Below, one piece after another: positions 56,286-64,000 of a DNA stretch of 64,000 bases. Below the pieces are notes generated by a model. The model saw only the letters and a list, made by a program, of their open reading frames with translations, was not told the origin of the DNA and made no database searches. The stretch spans positions 1 to 64,000 of the forward strand of contig CAIXBR010000005.1 in the NCBI GenBank assembly GCA_903917735.1. Reading direction: 5' to 3'. Made by a program: the position numbers and the translations under genes. This DNA comes from an uncultured Elusimicrobia bacterium. Lineage in GTDB: Bacteria > Elusimicrobiota > Elusimicrobia > Elusimicrobiales > UBA9959. The stretch's first letter is position 1; each line of letters begins with the position of its first letter.

Positions 56286-56312
56286 AACCGGCCGCAAAGC
56301 CGGTTCCTTTAT
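56286..56312 (+). terminator. Rho-independent terminator after the GH57 gene
   Basis: AACCGGC pairs with GCCGGTT across CGCAAA, followed by CCTTTATTTT. The preceding A-run lets it also serve the convergent RluD-type gene. Confidence 0.8.
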
Positions 56313-56327
56313 TTTATGCGCGCAGCT

Positions 56328-57305
56328 TTACTCGCGCACGCCGCGCCGGGGGCGCGCCTTTCCTACGCGCGCAAGCCGCCTGGGGCGCGCTTTCCCGGCG
56401 GGCTTTCCCTTCACCTCTTCCCAAGTCTTTTTGAAGTCTTCCGGCAACGGGGCTTCCAGCTTCGTCTTTCTGCCGGTCACGGGGTGTTTGAAGGCCAGGC
56501 TGAAGGAGTGCAGCAGCATCCTGGCCGCCGTGGGCCCGCCGTAAAGCTTGTCGCCTATTATCGGATGGCCTATGTGGGCCAGATGTATCCTTATCTGGTT
56601 CGTGCGGCCGGTCTTAGGATGTATTTCAAGGAGCGAGCAGCCTTTGCCCTTTTCCGTCCGCACATATTCGGTCACGGCCTCGCGGCCGTATTCCCACACC
56701 TTTATCTTCTTGAAGCCGCTGGCGCGGCCTATGGGCGCGTCTATCAGGCCCTTCTTCTCGGCTATCCCGGCTACCGCGCCTATATAGGTTTTCTCCATCA
56801 GGCGCTCCCTGAACCCCGTCTTGAGCTCCTCCTGGGCCTCCTTGGTCTTGGCCAGCAGCATAAGGCCGCTGGTGTCGCGGTCCAGGCGGTGTACCAGGCC
56901 AAGGCGCTCAATCCCGCCTTTCGCCATTTCCGGCCTGGCGGCATAGATCATGGAAACAAGGGTCGGTTCCCCCAGCAGGGAGGCTTTCGGGTTAGTCTCC
57001 CAGCCCGGGGCGTTGGGATGGACGGCTATCCCGGCGGGTTTGCGCACGGCCAGCAGTACTTTATCCTCGAAAAGAACAAGGTCTTCGAAGCCTTTCTGGG
57101 TTTTATCCGCGCCGGGGAGGGAGAACTCCACGGTGTCGCCGGGGTTCAGCACGTAGGCGGGCTTTTTGTTATTCCCGTTCACGGTGGCCAGGCCTTCCTC
57201 TATAAGGCGCCGGGCGTAGGAGCGGGAGAAATTCTCGCCCGTCTCCGTCAGGAAGACGTCCAGGCGGCGGGGTTCGCCGTCATAAACCAGTTTGTTCTTT
57301 TTCAT
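56328..57305 (-). CDS. RluD-family 23S rRNA pseudouridine synthase
   Basis: 325 aa. An S4 RNA-binding domain (residues ~12-70, RLDVFLTETGENFSRSYARRL) is followed by the RluA/RluD catalytic domain with VHRLDRDTSGLML carrying the catalytic Asp, and HPKTGRTNQIRIHLAHIGHPI. The last ~25 residues are a basic Arg/Pro/Ala-rich tail (KARPRRLARVGKARPRRG), longer than usual. The start overlaps lgt by 4 nt, so they are coupled. Confidence 0.9.
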   Translation of the reverse strand: MKKNKLVYDGEPRRLDVFLTETGENFSRSYARRLIEEGLATVNGNNKKPAYVLNPGDTVEFSLPGADKTQKGFEDLVLFEDKVLLAVRKPAGIAVHPNAPGWETNPKASLLGEPTLVSMIYAARPEMAKGGIERLGLVHRLDRDTSGLMLLAKTKEAQEELKTGFRERLMEKTYIGAVAGIAEKKGLIDAPIGRASGFKKIKVWEYGREAVTEYVRTEKGKGCSLLEIHPKTGRTNQIRIHLAHIGHPIIGDKLYGGPTAARMLLHSFSLAFKHPVTGRKTKLEAPLPEDFKKTWEEVKGKPAGKARPRRLARVGKARPRRGVRE

Positions 57306-58099
57306 TTTTTTGCCTTTACCGCGTGTAACTTTGTAAATAGTATGACCGCCGCGGCGAAAGCCGCCGCCGAGATCAGCTGCGCCGGGGAAAGGCCCAGGCG
57401 AAGGGCGCCGCGGTCGTCTCCCCGCAGGAACTCGATAAAGAAGCGCTCCAGCGAATAAAGTCCGCCGTAGAGCACCAGGACCGCTCCGGCCGGAAGTTTG
57501 CCGGCCAGCGAGCGGCGCAGGGCCGCGTTCAGTATGAAAAAGATGGCCAGATTGCCGGCCGCTTCATAGAGCTGGGTCGGATGCAGCGGCACGCCCAGGT
57601 ACAGCGGGTTCACTTCGGAAGCCGGGTCCGTGAAAATGACGCTTACCGGGCAGGTGGTGGGGCTGCCGTGGCAGCAGCCCGCCAGGAAGCAGCCGACGCG
57701 GCCGAAGGCGTGCCCCAGGGCCAGGGCCGGAGCGAACAGATCTGCCGTCTTAAGCGCGTTGACTTTAAGTCGGCGGCAGATCAGGAAAAAGACCGCCGCC
57801 CCGAGGATGAGGCCGCCATAGAACACAAAGCCGTACTGGAAAGTGCGCAGCAGGTAGGCGGCGCGGGAATAAAGATCCGCTCCGAACTGGTCCCAGTAGG
57901 TGGCCGCGTAAAAGATCTTGGCTCCCGCCATGCCGCCCAGGACGGAGTAAAAAATAAGATCGGAAAGGGGTTCCCGTTTGAGGCCCGCGGCCGCGGCTTT
58001 TCTGAACAGGTAGGAAATAGCCGCCACATAGCCCAAAGCCACCATAAGGCCGTAGGCCGGCAGCTTGAACGAACCGAAATGAAAAAATATAGGGTGCAT
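57302..58099 (-). CDS. lgt: Prolipoprotein diacylglyceryl transferase
   Basis: 265 aa integral membrane enzyme with about seven helices. It transfers diacylglycerol to the lipobox Cys of prolipoproteins such as Pal and the CpoB-like protein above. The Lgt signature is GRVGCFLAGCCHGSPT, with LPAYGLMVALGY at the N-terminus and HPTQLYEAAGNL later. Length is normal. It overlaps the RluD-type gene by 4 nt. Confidence 0.93.
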   Translation of the reverse strand: MHPIFFHFGSFKLPAYGLMVALGYVAAISYLFRKAAAAGLKREPLSDLIFYSVLGGMAGAKIFYAATYWDQFGADLYSRAAYLLRTFQYGFVFYGGLILGAAVFFLICRRLKVNALKTADLFAPALALGHAFGRVGCFLAGCCHGSPTTCPVSVIFTDPASEVNPLYLGVPLHPTQLYEAAGNLAIFFILNAALRRSLAGKLPAGAVLVLYGGLYSLERFFIEFLRGDDRGALRLGLSPAQLISAAAFAAAVILFTKLHAVKAKK

Positions 58100-58124
58100 A
58101 TCAGATATTAATAAAACTTCCTGT

Positions 58125-58769
58125 TTATTTACTGTTCTTCTTGAGAAAATTTACAGCGCGGCTGAAGTTTGTCAGCGGTGAGGCCGCGATCCCATGCTCG
58201 CGGCACAGTTTGTAAAGCCTGCCGGCGGCGTAGACCTTGTCCGCCGCCGCGGCGGCCTTCAGGTCGTTGGGCCCGTCTCCGAAGAAGATCACGCGGCGCC
58301 CGGCCCGCTTCTGGCGCAGCACCCGGTCTTCCTTGAAGGTGCTCAGGTCCAGGCGCTTCAGGAAGGGATAGTGTATCTTTATTCCGCCCTTCACTACCCT
58401 GGCCCTGCCGAAAAATGACTTCACCTTTACGCCGTGCTTTTCAAAGAACGGGTCGGCGTAAAGGTTCACGCCGCCGCTGGCTATCTCGAACGGCACGGAG
58501 TTCTTCTCGCAGAAGAAGATGAAATCCCTGAAGCCCGGCCTGGCCTTGACCTTTTCGCGCACGAAGTCGGCTATAGTTTTCTCCGTCAGGCTGGCGCCCG
58601 CGAAAGCGCGCTTCATGAAATCTTCCACGCGGACTTTCAGGGAGTAAGAGGCTTCTATCGTCTTTTTATCCGAGAACCCGTAATGCAGCAGCAGGTGGTC
58701 GCCGACGTCGCGCAGGGTTATGGTGCCGTCGAAGTCGGAGACGGCCGCCCAGCCGTTGACGCGCTTCAC
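58125..58769 (-). CDS. HAD-superfamily phosphatase (MtnX/SerB-like)
   Basis: 214 aa. HAD motif I is SDFDGTIT (Asp12, Asp14), motif II lies in FEIASGGVN, and motif IV is FFGDGPNDLKAA near 160. The four-helix cap after motif I and the Y/F-rich segment fit the MtnX-type (DKMTPPase) subgroup. Substrate is unknown; methionine salvage is one option but no other mtn genes are near. Overlaps the MBL hydrolase by 4 nt. Confidence 0.78.
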   Translation of the reverse strand: MKRVNGWAAVSDFDGTITLRDVGDHLLLHYGFSDKKTIEASYSLKVRVEDFMKRAFAGASLTEKTIADFVREKVKARPGFRDFIFFCEKNSVPFEIASGGVNLYADPFFEKHGVKVKSFFGRARVVKGGIKIHYPFLKRLDLSTFKEDRVLRQKRAGRRVIFFGDGPNDLKAAAAADKVYAAGRLYKLCREHGIAASPLTNFSRAVNFLKKNSK

Positions 58770-59401
58770 ACTACCGCCTTCAAAAAATCCTCGCGGCGCC
58801 CGGCCCGGGCCAGCTTCAGGTAAATATTGTATTCCTTCTGCACGCCGAAGGTGGATTTGTCCCCGTTATAGGAATGGCCGGGGTAAACAGCCGTGCCGTC
58901 CGGCATGGCCGAAAGCTTGACGAAGCTGTCGTACAGGGCTTCCGCGCTGGAGCCTGGCAGGTCCACGCGGCCGCATTCGCCTATAAAAAGCGTGTCACCG
59001 GTATATACCCCGCCGCCGGCCTGGTAGCAGACCGAGCCCGGCGTATGGCCCGGGGTGTGCAGCACCGTTATCTTAAGGGCGCCGGCCTCCAGCTTCTCCC
59101 CGTCCGTTATGTGGCGCAGTACCGGGGGTTTGTAGTCCAGCATGAAATGGTCGGCTTCGTGCAGGTATACCGGCAGTTCCTTCTCGGGTGCGGTGAAAAA
59201 AGCGACACCGTTGACGTGGTCGGGATGGGCGTGGGTCAGCAGGATGCACTGCAGCAGCAGCCCTTCTTTCTTTATGAATTCGGCAAGCTTGACCGGCTCC
59301 CAGGCCGGGTCCACTGCCGCGGCTTCTTTAGTGTCCTGGTCCCACAGCAGGTAGGAAAGATTATCCATCGGGCCCAGCTTGAATTGGTGCGTCTTTATCA
59401 T
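58766..59401 (-). CDS. MBL-fold hydrolase (glyoxalase II-like)
   Basis: 211 aa. The metal motif HAHPDH lies at residues 57-62, then HTPGHTPGSVCYQ (third His), GDTLFIGECGRVDLPG (Asp) and a late YPGHSYNG (His). This layout suits glyoxalase II-like or persulfide dioxygenase-like enzymes of the family. Cytoplasmic, with no signal. It overlaps both the HAD gene and the FtsB-like gene by 4 nt, in one leftward operon. Confidence 0.85.
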   Translation of the reverse strand: MIKTHQFKLGPMDNLSYLLWDQDTKEAAAVDPAWEPVKLAEFIKKEGLLLQCILLTHAHPDHVNGVAFFTAPEKELPVYLHEADHFMLDYKPPVLRHITDGEKLEAGALKITVLHTPGHTPGSVCYQAGGGVYTGDTLFIGECGRVDLPGSSAEALYDSFVKLSAMPDGTAVYPGHSYNGDKSTFGVQKEYNIYLKLARAGRREDFLKAVV

Positions 59402-59688
59402 TTGTCGGATTCCTTAGGCGGGGGAAAGCGGTATTCGGTCTCGTTCGGCCTTATCAGGCCCAGTTCCTTGCGGGCGGCGTGCTCCACGGCCGGTTTTTCT
59501 TTTACGTCTTTCAACTGCTGCTCCAGATCCCCGCGCTGCAGTTCAAGCTGCGTTTTTTCTACTGTCAGCTTGTGATATTCCCTGTAGTTGTCCACCAGCC
59601 GGCGGAAGCCCCTGTTGAAGAGCAGGAGCAGCGCCAGCGCCAGGATGGCAAGATATTTAAGTTTGAATTTAAAGCGGACCGGTTTCAT
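59398..59688 (-). CDS. FtsB/DivIC-type septum formation protein
   Basis: 96 aa. A short basic cytoplasmic N-terminus is followed by one transmembrane helix (about 12-26, LAILALALLLLFNRG) and a periplasmic coiled coil (KTQLELQRGDLEQQLKDVK). It ends with ARKELGLIRPNETEYRF, the classic FtsB/DivIC tail. It helps recruit and activate the FtsW-FtsI septal synthase. eno lies just upstream, as in many bacteria where eno is followed by ftsB, although a terminator stands between them here. Confidence 0.87.
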   Translation of the reverse strand: MKPVRFKFKLKYLAILALALLLLFNRGFRRLVDNYREYHKLTVEKTQLELQRGDLEQQLKDVKEKPAVEHAARKELGLIRPNETEYRFPPPKESDK

Positions 59689-59723
59689 TTTTTTACTGCT
59701 ATCCGCCGAAGCGAAAGTGTTAA

Positions 59724-59757
59724 AAAGCCCCGTCCGTTTTAAGGCGGACGGGGCTTT
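59724..59757 (-). terminator. Rho-independent terminator after eno
   Basis: A 13-bp stem (AAAGCCCCGTCCG / CGGACGGGGCTTT) with an 8-nt loop is followed on the minus strand by a U-run. It lies 14 nt past the eno stop and 36 nt before the ftsB-like start, so ftsB may be expressed by read-through. Confidence 0.9.
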
Positions 59758-59770
59758 CGGGGGGCGATGC

Positions 59771-61054
59771 TTACTTGAACTTGAACACCGAGTCTTTGGC
59801 GTAGCGGGCTTTCTTACCGAGCTCTTCCTCTATGCGGATGAGCTGGTTGTACTTGCACAGCCGCTCGGAGCGGCACGGCGCGCCGGTCTTGATGGCTCCG
59901 GCGTTGGTGGCCACGGCCAGGTCAGCTATGAACGAATCCTCGGTCTCTCCCGAGCGGTGGCTGATCACGGTGGCGTACTCGGCCTTGTGGGCCATTTCTA
60001 TCACGCGGATGGTCTCGGTCAGCGAGCCTATCTGGTTGAGCTTTATCAGCACTGAATTGGCGACGCCGTCCTCTATGCCCTTCTTCAGGCGCTCCGGGTT
60101 GGTCACGAACAGGTCGTCGCCGATCACGCGGGCTTTCTTGGCCAGGTGCTTGGTAAGGTAGTCCCAGCCTTCCCAGTCGTCCTCGGCAAGCGGGTCCTCG
60201 TAGGAGATGATCGGGAAATGCTTTTTCCACTCGGTGTATTTGGAGGTCAGTTCCTGGTAGGTCAGGTTGGAGCCTTCGAACACGTAGCGGTCGTTCTGGA
60301 AGAACTCGCTGGCGGCGGAGTCCAGGCCTATCTGCACTTCCTTGAAGGTGTAGCCCGCGTCCTTTATGGCGTTGCAGATGGTCTCCAGCACGGACTCGTG
60401 CGTGAAGATCTTCGGGGCGAAGCCGCCCTCGTCGCCGACTGACGTGCTGTAGCCGGCCTTGGTCAGCACCTTCTTAAGCGTGTGGTAGATCTCGCAGCCC
60501 ATGCGGATGGCGTCGGTGAAATGCGGCGCGCCGGTGGGGACTATCATGAATTCCTGTATGCTGATGCCGGAGTCGGCGTGTTTGCCGCCGTTGATGATGT
60601 TCATCATCGGGGCAGGTATTATGTAGTCCTTGTGCTTCAGGCCGTAGGCCTTGCGGATGTAGGCGTAGAGCGGGAGTTTAGCTGAGACCGCCCCGGCGCG
60701 GGCCAGCGCCATGGAGACGGAAAGTATCGCGTTGGCGCCCAACTTGCTTTTGGTCTGGGTGTCGTCGAGCTTTATCATCATCTCGTCGATCCTGATCTGG
60801 TCGGCTTTCAGCCCGGTGATCTCCGCGGCTATGGGCTTGTTCACGTTCTCCACGGCCTTCACCACGCCTTTGCCGAGATAGCGCTTGCCGCCGTCGCGCA
60901 TTTCAAGAGCTTCGTGGGTGCCGGTGGAGGCGCCGCTGGGCACGGCCGCGCGGCCAAAAGACCCGTCGGTGAGGTATACGTCTGCTTCCACGGTGGGGAA
61001 ACCGCGCGAGTCGAGGATCTCCCTGGCGAACACTTTCTTTATTTTAGCTTCCAT
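59771..61054 (-). CDS. eno: Enolase
   Basis: 427 aa glycolytic enzyme interconverting 2-phosphoglycerate and PEP. Landmarks are [13 protein letters not shown] at the N-terminus, [15 protein letters not shown], the metal and active-site segments [37 protein letters not shown] (catalytic Lys) and [18 protein letters not shown]. Length is standard. GGAG lies before the ATG. Confidence 0.98.
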   Translation of the reverse strand: MEAKIKKVFAREILDSRGFPTVEADVYLTDGSFGRAAVPSGASTGTHEALEMRDGGKRYLGKGVVKAVENVNKPIAAEITGLKADQIRIDEMMIKLDDTQTKSKLGANAILSVSMALARAGAVSAKLPLYAYIRKAYGLKHKDYIIPAPMMNIINGGKHADSGISIQEFMIVPTGAPHFTDAIRMGCEIYHTLKKVLTKAGYSTSVGDEGGFAPKIFTHESVLETICNAIKDAGYTFKEVQIGLDSAASEFFQNDRYVFEGSNLTYQELTSKYTEWKKHFPIISYEDPLAEDDWEGWDYLTKHLAKKARVIGDDLFVTNPERLKKGIEDGVANSVLIKLNQIGSLTETIRVIEMAHKAEYATVISHRSGETEDSFIADLAVATNAGAIKTGAPCRSERLCKYNQLIRIEEELGKKARYAKDSVFKFK

Positions 61055-61103
61055 AGTTTATTTTTCTCCTGGATGTCCGGCGCCTTAAGCGGCGTCCGGC
61101 CTT

Positions 61104-62600
61104 TTAGAATTTTCCGGTCATTATCTTCTTGCCGGCCTCGTTCAGCGCGGCGGCTTTCTGGGGCGTGGGCGCTTCCGCGTAGATGCGCACCAGCGGCTCG
61201 GTGCCGGAGGGGCGCAGGCCCAGCCAGCTGCCGTCCTTCATGATGAACTTGAAGCCGTCGGTGTGGTCTATGCGCCACACGGAGGAGCCGGCCAGGTTCA
61301 GCGGCGGGTTTATCCGCAGGCGCTCCACCAGCACGTCCATGTTCAGGTTCTTGTCCACCTTCAGGTTAACCCTGGAATTGACGAAATTGCCCACGCGCTT
61401 GTTCAGGTCGGCCAATATCTTCTTGATCGGTTTGCGCTCGTAAGCTACCATTTCGGCTATCAGCAGGCAGGCGAGGATGCCGTCCTTTTCGGGGACGTGG
61501 TTCATTATCGAAAGGCCGCCGGACTCTTCCCCGCCCAGCAGGTACTGGCCGGTGCGCAGGAGGTTGCCGATATGCTTGAAGCCCACGGCGGTCTCGCGCA
61601 CTTCCAGCCCGTGGCTGCGGGCTATGGCGTCGGCGAAATGGGAGGTCATCACCGAGCGGGCGAACTTGCCCTTCAGCCCGCGGTTCTTCACCAGGTGCTC
61701 GAGCACCAGGCCCAGCACCAGGTTGGGGGAGATCCAGGTCCCGTCGGAATCTATGATGCCGAAGCGGTCGGCGTCGCCGTCGCAGGCCAGGCCGAGGTTT
61801 AGCTTGTTCTTCAGAACGGTCTCGCGCAGCCCTTTCAGATTTTCCTCGTCCGTATCGGGGGAGTGCCCGCCGAACAGCACGTCGCGTTCCTCGCGCAGGC
61901 CCGTGACCTTCGCGCCGTATTTTTCCAGCATGGGGCGCAGATAGGTGCGGGCGGCGCCGTTTACGGAGTCGGCGGCTATTTTCAGGCCGGCCTTCTTTAT
62001 CGCGCTCAGGTCCAGCAGCGAAGACAGCTGTTTGAAATAGTTCTCGTGGAAATCCTCCACGCGGATGATGCCGGCGGTCACGCCGTGCTCGAAGGGGATT
62101 ATCTTGTCCACCTCGGCTATGGTCAGGCCCTGCACTCTGGCTTCCAGGTCGTTGGTGATCTCGGGCAGGGCGGGGCCGCCCCAGTAGGGGGTCCACTTGA
62201 AGCCGTTGTAATGCGGCGGGTTGTGGCTGGCGGTAAGCATGACTCCGCCGGCGGCGCTGGTGCGCATAACTTCCCACGCTACCACCGGGGTGGGGGCTTC
62301 CACGTCGGAGATCACGGCGGTAATGCCTTCTGCAGCTATAGCTTCGGCCACGTTCTTGGAGAAATCCTCGGACATGTACCGGGTGTCGTAGCCGATTATT
62401 ATTTTGGCGGCCTTGGGAGCCGGCTTTCCTGTCTTGCGCAGGTTAAGCAGGTACTCCTCGCCTTTGAAACCGTACTCCCGGTTCTCTTTGACATGTTCCG
62501 CCACCGCGTGGCTGACGCGGCGCAGACTTGAAAGATTAAAGTCCTCGGCAATGATAGCCCTCCAGCCAGAGGTGCCGAATTTGATGTTTTGAGTCGCCAT
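61104..62600 (-). CDS. Phosphohexomutase (phosphoglucomutase/phosphomannomutase family)
   Basis: 498 aa alpha-D-phosphohexomutase. It starts KFGTSGWRAIIAEDF; the catalytic phosphoserine lies in MLTASHNPPHYNGFKW, the metal loop is CDGDADRFGIID, the sugar-binding loop is GGEESGGLSI and the phosphate-binding end is GLRPSGTEPLVRIY. Substrate (glucose, mannose or glucosamine phosphate) cannot be fixed. ATG 62600 matches the family N-terminus; the longer frame upstream is non-coding. A TTGCTT-18 nt-TATATT promoter lies just before it, which would give an almost leaderless transcript. Confidence 0.9.
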   Translation of the reverse strand: MATQNIKFGTSGWRAIIAEDFNLSSLRRVSHAVAEHVKENREYGFKGEEYLLNLRKTGKPAPKAAKIIIGYDTRYMSEDFSKNVAEAIAAEGITAVISDVEAPTPVVAWEVMRTSAAGGVMLTASHNPPHYNGFKWTPYWGGPALPEITNDLEARVQGLTIAEVDKIIPFEHGVTAGIIRVEDFHENYFKQLSSLLDLSAIKKAGLKIAADSVNGAARTYLRPMLEKYGAKVTGLREERDVLFGGHSPDTDEENLKGLRETVLKNKLNLGLACDGDADRFGIIDSDGTWISPNLVLGLVLEHLVKNRGLKGKFARSVMTSHFADAIARSHGLEVRETAVGFKHIGNLLRTGQYLLGGEESGGLSIMNHVPEKDGILACLLIAEMVAYERKPIKKILADLNKRVGNFVNSRVNLKVDKNLNMDVLVERLRINPPLNLAGSSVWRIDHTDGFKFIMKDGSWLGLRPSGTEPLVRIYAEAPTPQKAAALNEAGKKIMTGKF

Positions 62601-62643
62601 AGTTACTGAAATATAGCATAAGAAGGCCAAAGAAAGCAAAAAA

Positions 62644-62661
62644 TCGCGCTTTAGCGCGATT
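62644..62661 (-). terminator. Intrinsic-terminator-like hairpin upstream of the phosphohexomutase gene
   Basis: ATCGCGC / GCGCGAT around a TTTA loop is followed on the minus strand by six U residues. It points toward the phosphohexomutase gene, 38 nt before its ATG. No gene ends here in that direction, so it may be a leader attenuator or a barrier to antisense transcripts. Confidence 0.55.
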
Positions 62662-62757
62662 CTGCCATAGGCTATACCCCGTAAAACGCAATAAATTCCG
62701 CCATGGCCTACGGCATACGGTGTAAGGTTACATTTTTTTAGTAAAATATATAACTTC

Positions 62758-63228
62758 ATGAAGAAAATTATATTGGCCGTTCTGTTCCTGGCCCAGCCTA
62801 TAGCCGCGGCGGTAGGCGAACCGGAGCTTGAACTTAAAGGTTATATCTCCGCCTGGACGCAGGACTGCTCCGGGGCGTCCTGCTCCCTGCCCGTCCCGGG
62901 TGAGCGCAACAGGCCTGTAGCCCTGCGCCTGGCCATGCCCTCGGCCGCCGGCCGGGCTTCCGCTGCGCGCGACGGGGAAAAACTTTCGCTGGCCGGGGGG
63001 GAAATTTCCGCCGAACTAAGCTTTTACGCGATCTGCCCCTACGTCGGGAAAGAGGGCTGCGCCGGGAGGTACTTCCAGGCCCAGATCTCGATAGACGGCC
63101 CGGCCGGGGCCTTCTGCTCCTCCTCGCTGAACTCCGATGATTTCGCCCCTTTCCCGGTTGTAATGTGCGCCGGCCCCGTTTCGGGAGGACGCCGCTCCGG
63201 CCTAACGCTGCACCGCCTGCCTTTATAA
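62758..63228 (+). CDS. Small secreted Cys-containing protein of unknown function
   Basis: 156 aa with a signal peptide (MKKIILAVLFLAQPIAAAVG). The mature part has eight Cys residues in loose pairs (DCSGASC, CPYVGKEGC, FCSSS, VMC) and looks beta-rich, suggesting disulfide bonds after export. No family recognised. No ribosome binding site is visible; the AT-rich run TAAAATATATAAC lies just before the ATG, so a leaderless start is possible. The methyltransferase gene starts 2 nt after its stop. Confidence 0.55.
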   Translation: MKKIILAVLFLAQPIAAAVGEPELELKGYISAWTQDCSGASCSLPVPGERNRPVALRLAMPSAAGRASAARDGEKLSLAGGEISAELSFYAICPYVGKEGCAGRYFQAQISIDGPAGAFCSSSLNSDDFAPFPVVMCAGPVSGGRRSGLTLHRLPL

Positions 63229-63230
63229 AT

Positions 63231-63914
63231 ATGACCAACGAAAAACCTGATTTCTTTTCCGGGCTCTACCATACGCCGGAGATCGCGGCTTATTTCGCCG
63301 CGCTCACCTCGGCGGACCAGGGTTACGCCTCGCATGTCACCGCTGCGATGGAAAAAGCCGGCGCGCGGGGGGAAGCCGTGTCCGCCATGGAGGGCAAAAT
63401 ACTTGAAACCCTGGTCCGGCTTTCAGGCGCGAAAAAAGCTGTCGAGATAGGTTCGTCCTACGGCTACTCCGCGCACTGGATAGCCCGCGGCCTCCCGGAG
63501 AGGAGCAGGCTCTACTCGCTTGAGAGGGACCCCGACTGCGTGAACGCCGCCAAGGACGGCATAGAGGTCTCGGGCCTGGGCAAGAAAGTTACGGTCATGG
63601 AGGGCCCCGCCCTGGACAGCCTTAAGACCCTGGTCAAGCTGGCCCCGTTCGATTTCTGTTTCATAGACGCCGATGTAGAGAACTACCCGGCCTACCTGCG
63701 CTGGGCGGCCGCCAACCTGAGGCCGGGCGGCGTAGTAGTGGCCGGCCGGGTTTTTTTCAGGGGCCGGCTATGCGCGGAGGGCGGGGCCGCGGCCGAAAGC
63801 GCCGGCGCCCGCGCCATGCGGGAGTTCTTTCACGTGCTTTTCGATTCGGACCGTTTTATCTCGTCCGCGCTGATCCCCGCCGCCGAAGGTTTTGCGCTGG
63901 GCATAAAAAGCTAA
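63231..63914 (+). CDS. SAM-dependent O-methyltransferase (family 3, CCoAMT-like)
   Basis: 227 aa. Motif I is VEIGSSYGYSAHWIARGLP and the acidic motif YSLERDP follows; FCFIDADVENYPAYLRW matches the CCoAMT-type metal site region. These methylate catechol-like or other hydroxyl groups. ATG 63231 fits the family length better than the upstream frame start. The substrate is unknown. Confidence 0.82.
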   Translation: MTNEKPDFFSGLYHTPEIAAYFAALTSADQGYASHVTAAMEKAGARGEAVSAMEGKILETLVRLSGAKKAVEIGSSYGYSAHWIARGLPERSRLYSLERDPDCVNAAKDGIEVSGLGKKVTVMEGPALDSLKTLVKLAPFDFCFIDADVENYPAYLRWAAANLRPGGVVVAGRVFFRGRLCAEGGAAAESAGARAMREFFHVLFDSDRFISSALIPAAEGFALGIKS

Positions 63915-63945
63915 AGCTAAGGATGTGCGGTTCCAGATCCGACTT

Positions 63946-64000
63946 ATGAAAAAACTGCTGGTTGTCTTTTCCCTCCTGGTCCTGGCCGCCTGCTCCGGGC
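63946..64000 (+). CDS. N-terminus of a lipoprotein (cut by window edge)
   Basis: ATG 63946 opens MKKLLVVFSLLVLAACSG and runs off the window. The lipobox LAAC follows a hydrophobic stretch, so it should be a lipoprotein. Nothing more of the protein is visible. Confidence 0.7.
   Translation, partial: MKKLLVVFSLLVLAACSG

Overview
The window looks like a chromosomal stretch from a GC-rich, diderm (Gram-negative-type) bacterium. Evidence for an outer membrane is an LptD homologue, a pal/cpoB-like/tolB cluster, Lgt, several outer-membrane barrel proteins and many lipoprotein or Sec signal peptides. A UbiA-type prenyltransferase next to a polyprenyl diphosphate synthase suggests menaquinone. Huge secreted proteins with FlgD-like / type IX-like C-terminal domains beside PorV/PorQ-family barrels suit Elusimicrobiota or a related FCB/PVC-adjacent lineage. 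That placement is an inference from gene content, not a phylogeny.

Layout. 1-3685: edge of a probable IS3-type transposase, then a three-gene operon (LysM protein, membrane-anchored unknown, FlhG/MinD-like ATPase with a very long insertion). 3778-7386: housekeeping run rpmE, prfA, prmC, murA. 7387-10100: a mosaic patch with a dead REP-type transposase tail, a 190-bp inverted repeat and visibly AT-richer DNA. 7999-15610: helical secreted protein, 1875-aa surface protein with a sorting-like C-terminus, PorV-like barrel. 15675-22235: folC, ROK kinase, lptD, SDR epimerase, tdk, truncated IS5-type protein. 22311-26887 (minus strand): tolB, cpoB-like, pal, menA-like, polyprenyl synthase. 26928-42595: His-rich microprotein, FecR protein, outer-membrane barrel, 3836-aa surface protein, second PorV-like barrel. 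42688-45722 (minus): small membrane-protein operon below hemW, then a slipin. 45912-51800: orphan small peptide, nusB, ligA, thioredoxin/TPR protein, aberrant PurH. 51874-54152 (minus): kbl with an aberrant Tdh. 54275-56268: DUF4912-like protein and GH57 branching enzyme. 56328-62600 (minus): RluD-type synthase, lgt, HAD phosphatase, MBL hydrolase, FtsB-like protein, enolase, phosphohexomutase. 62758-64000: secreted Cys-rich protein, O-methyltransferase, start of a lipoprotein.

Most interesting. Two separate loci each pair a giant secreted protein carrying a sorting-like C-terminal domain with its own PorV-family barrel immediately downstream, which suggests dedicated cargo-shuttle pairs. Two enzymes with otherwise good family resemblance have lost family-defining catalytic residues: Tdh has Ser38 and Gln63 in place of the zinc ligands Cys38 and His63, and PurH lacks the IMP cyclohydrolase motif and the transformylase Asn. 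A ~190-bp inverted repeat sits at the composition switch inside the 1875-aa surface protein gene and suggests mosaic assembly or past inversion. No rRNA, tRNA or CRISPR array was recognised.
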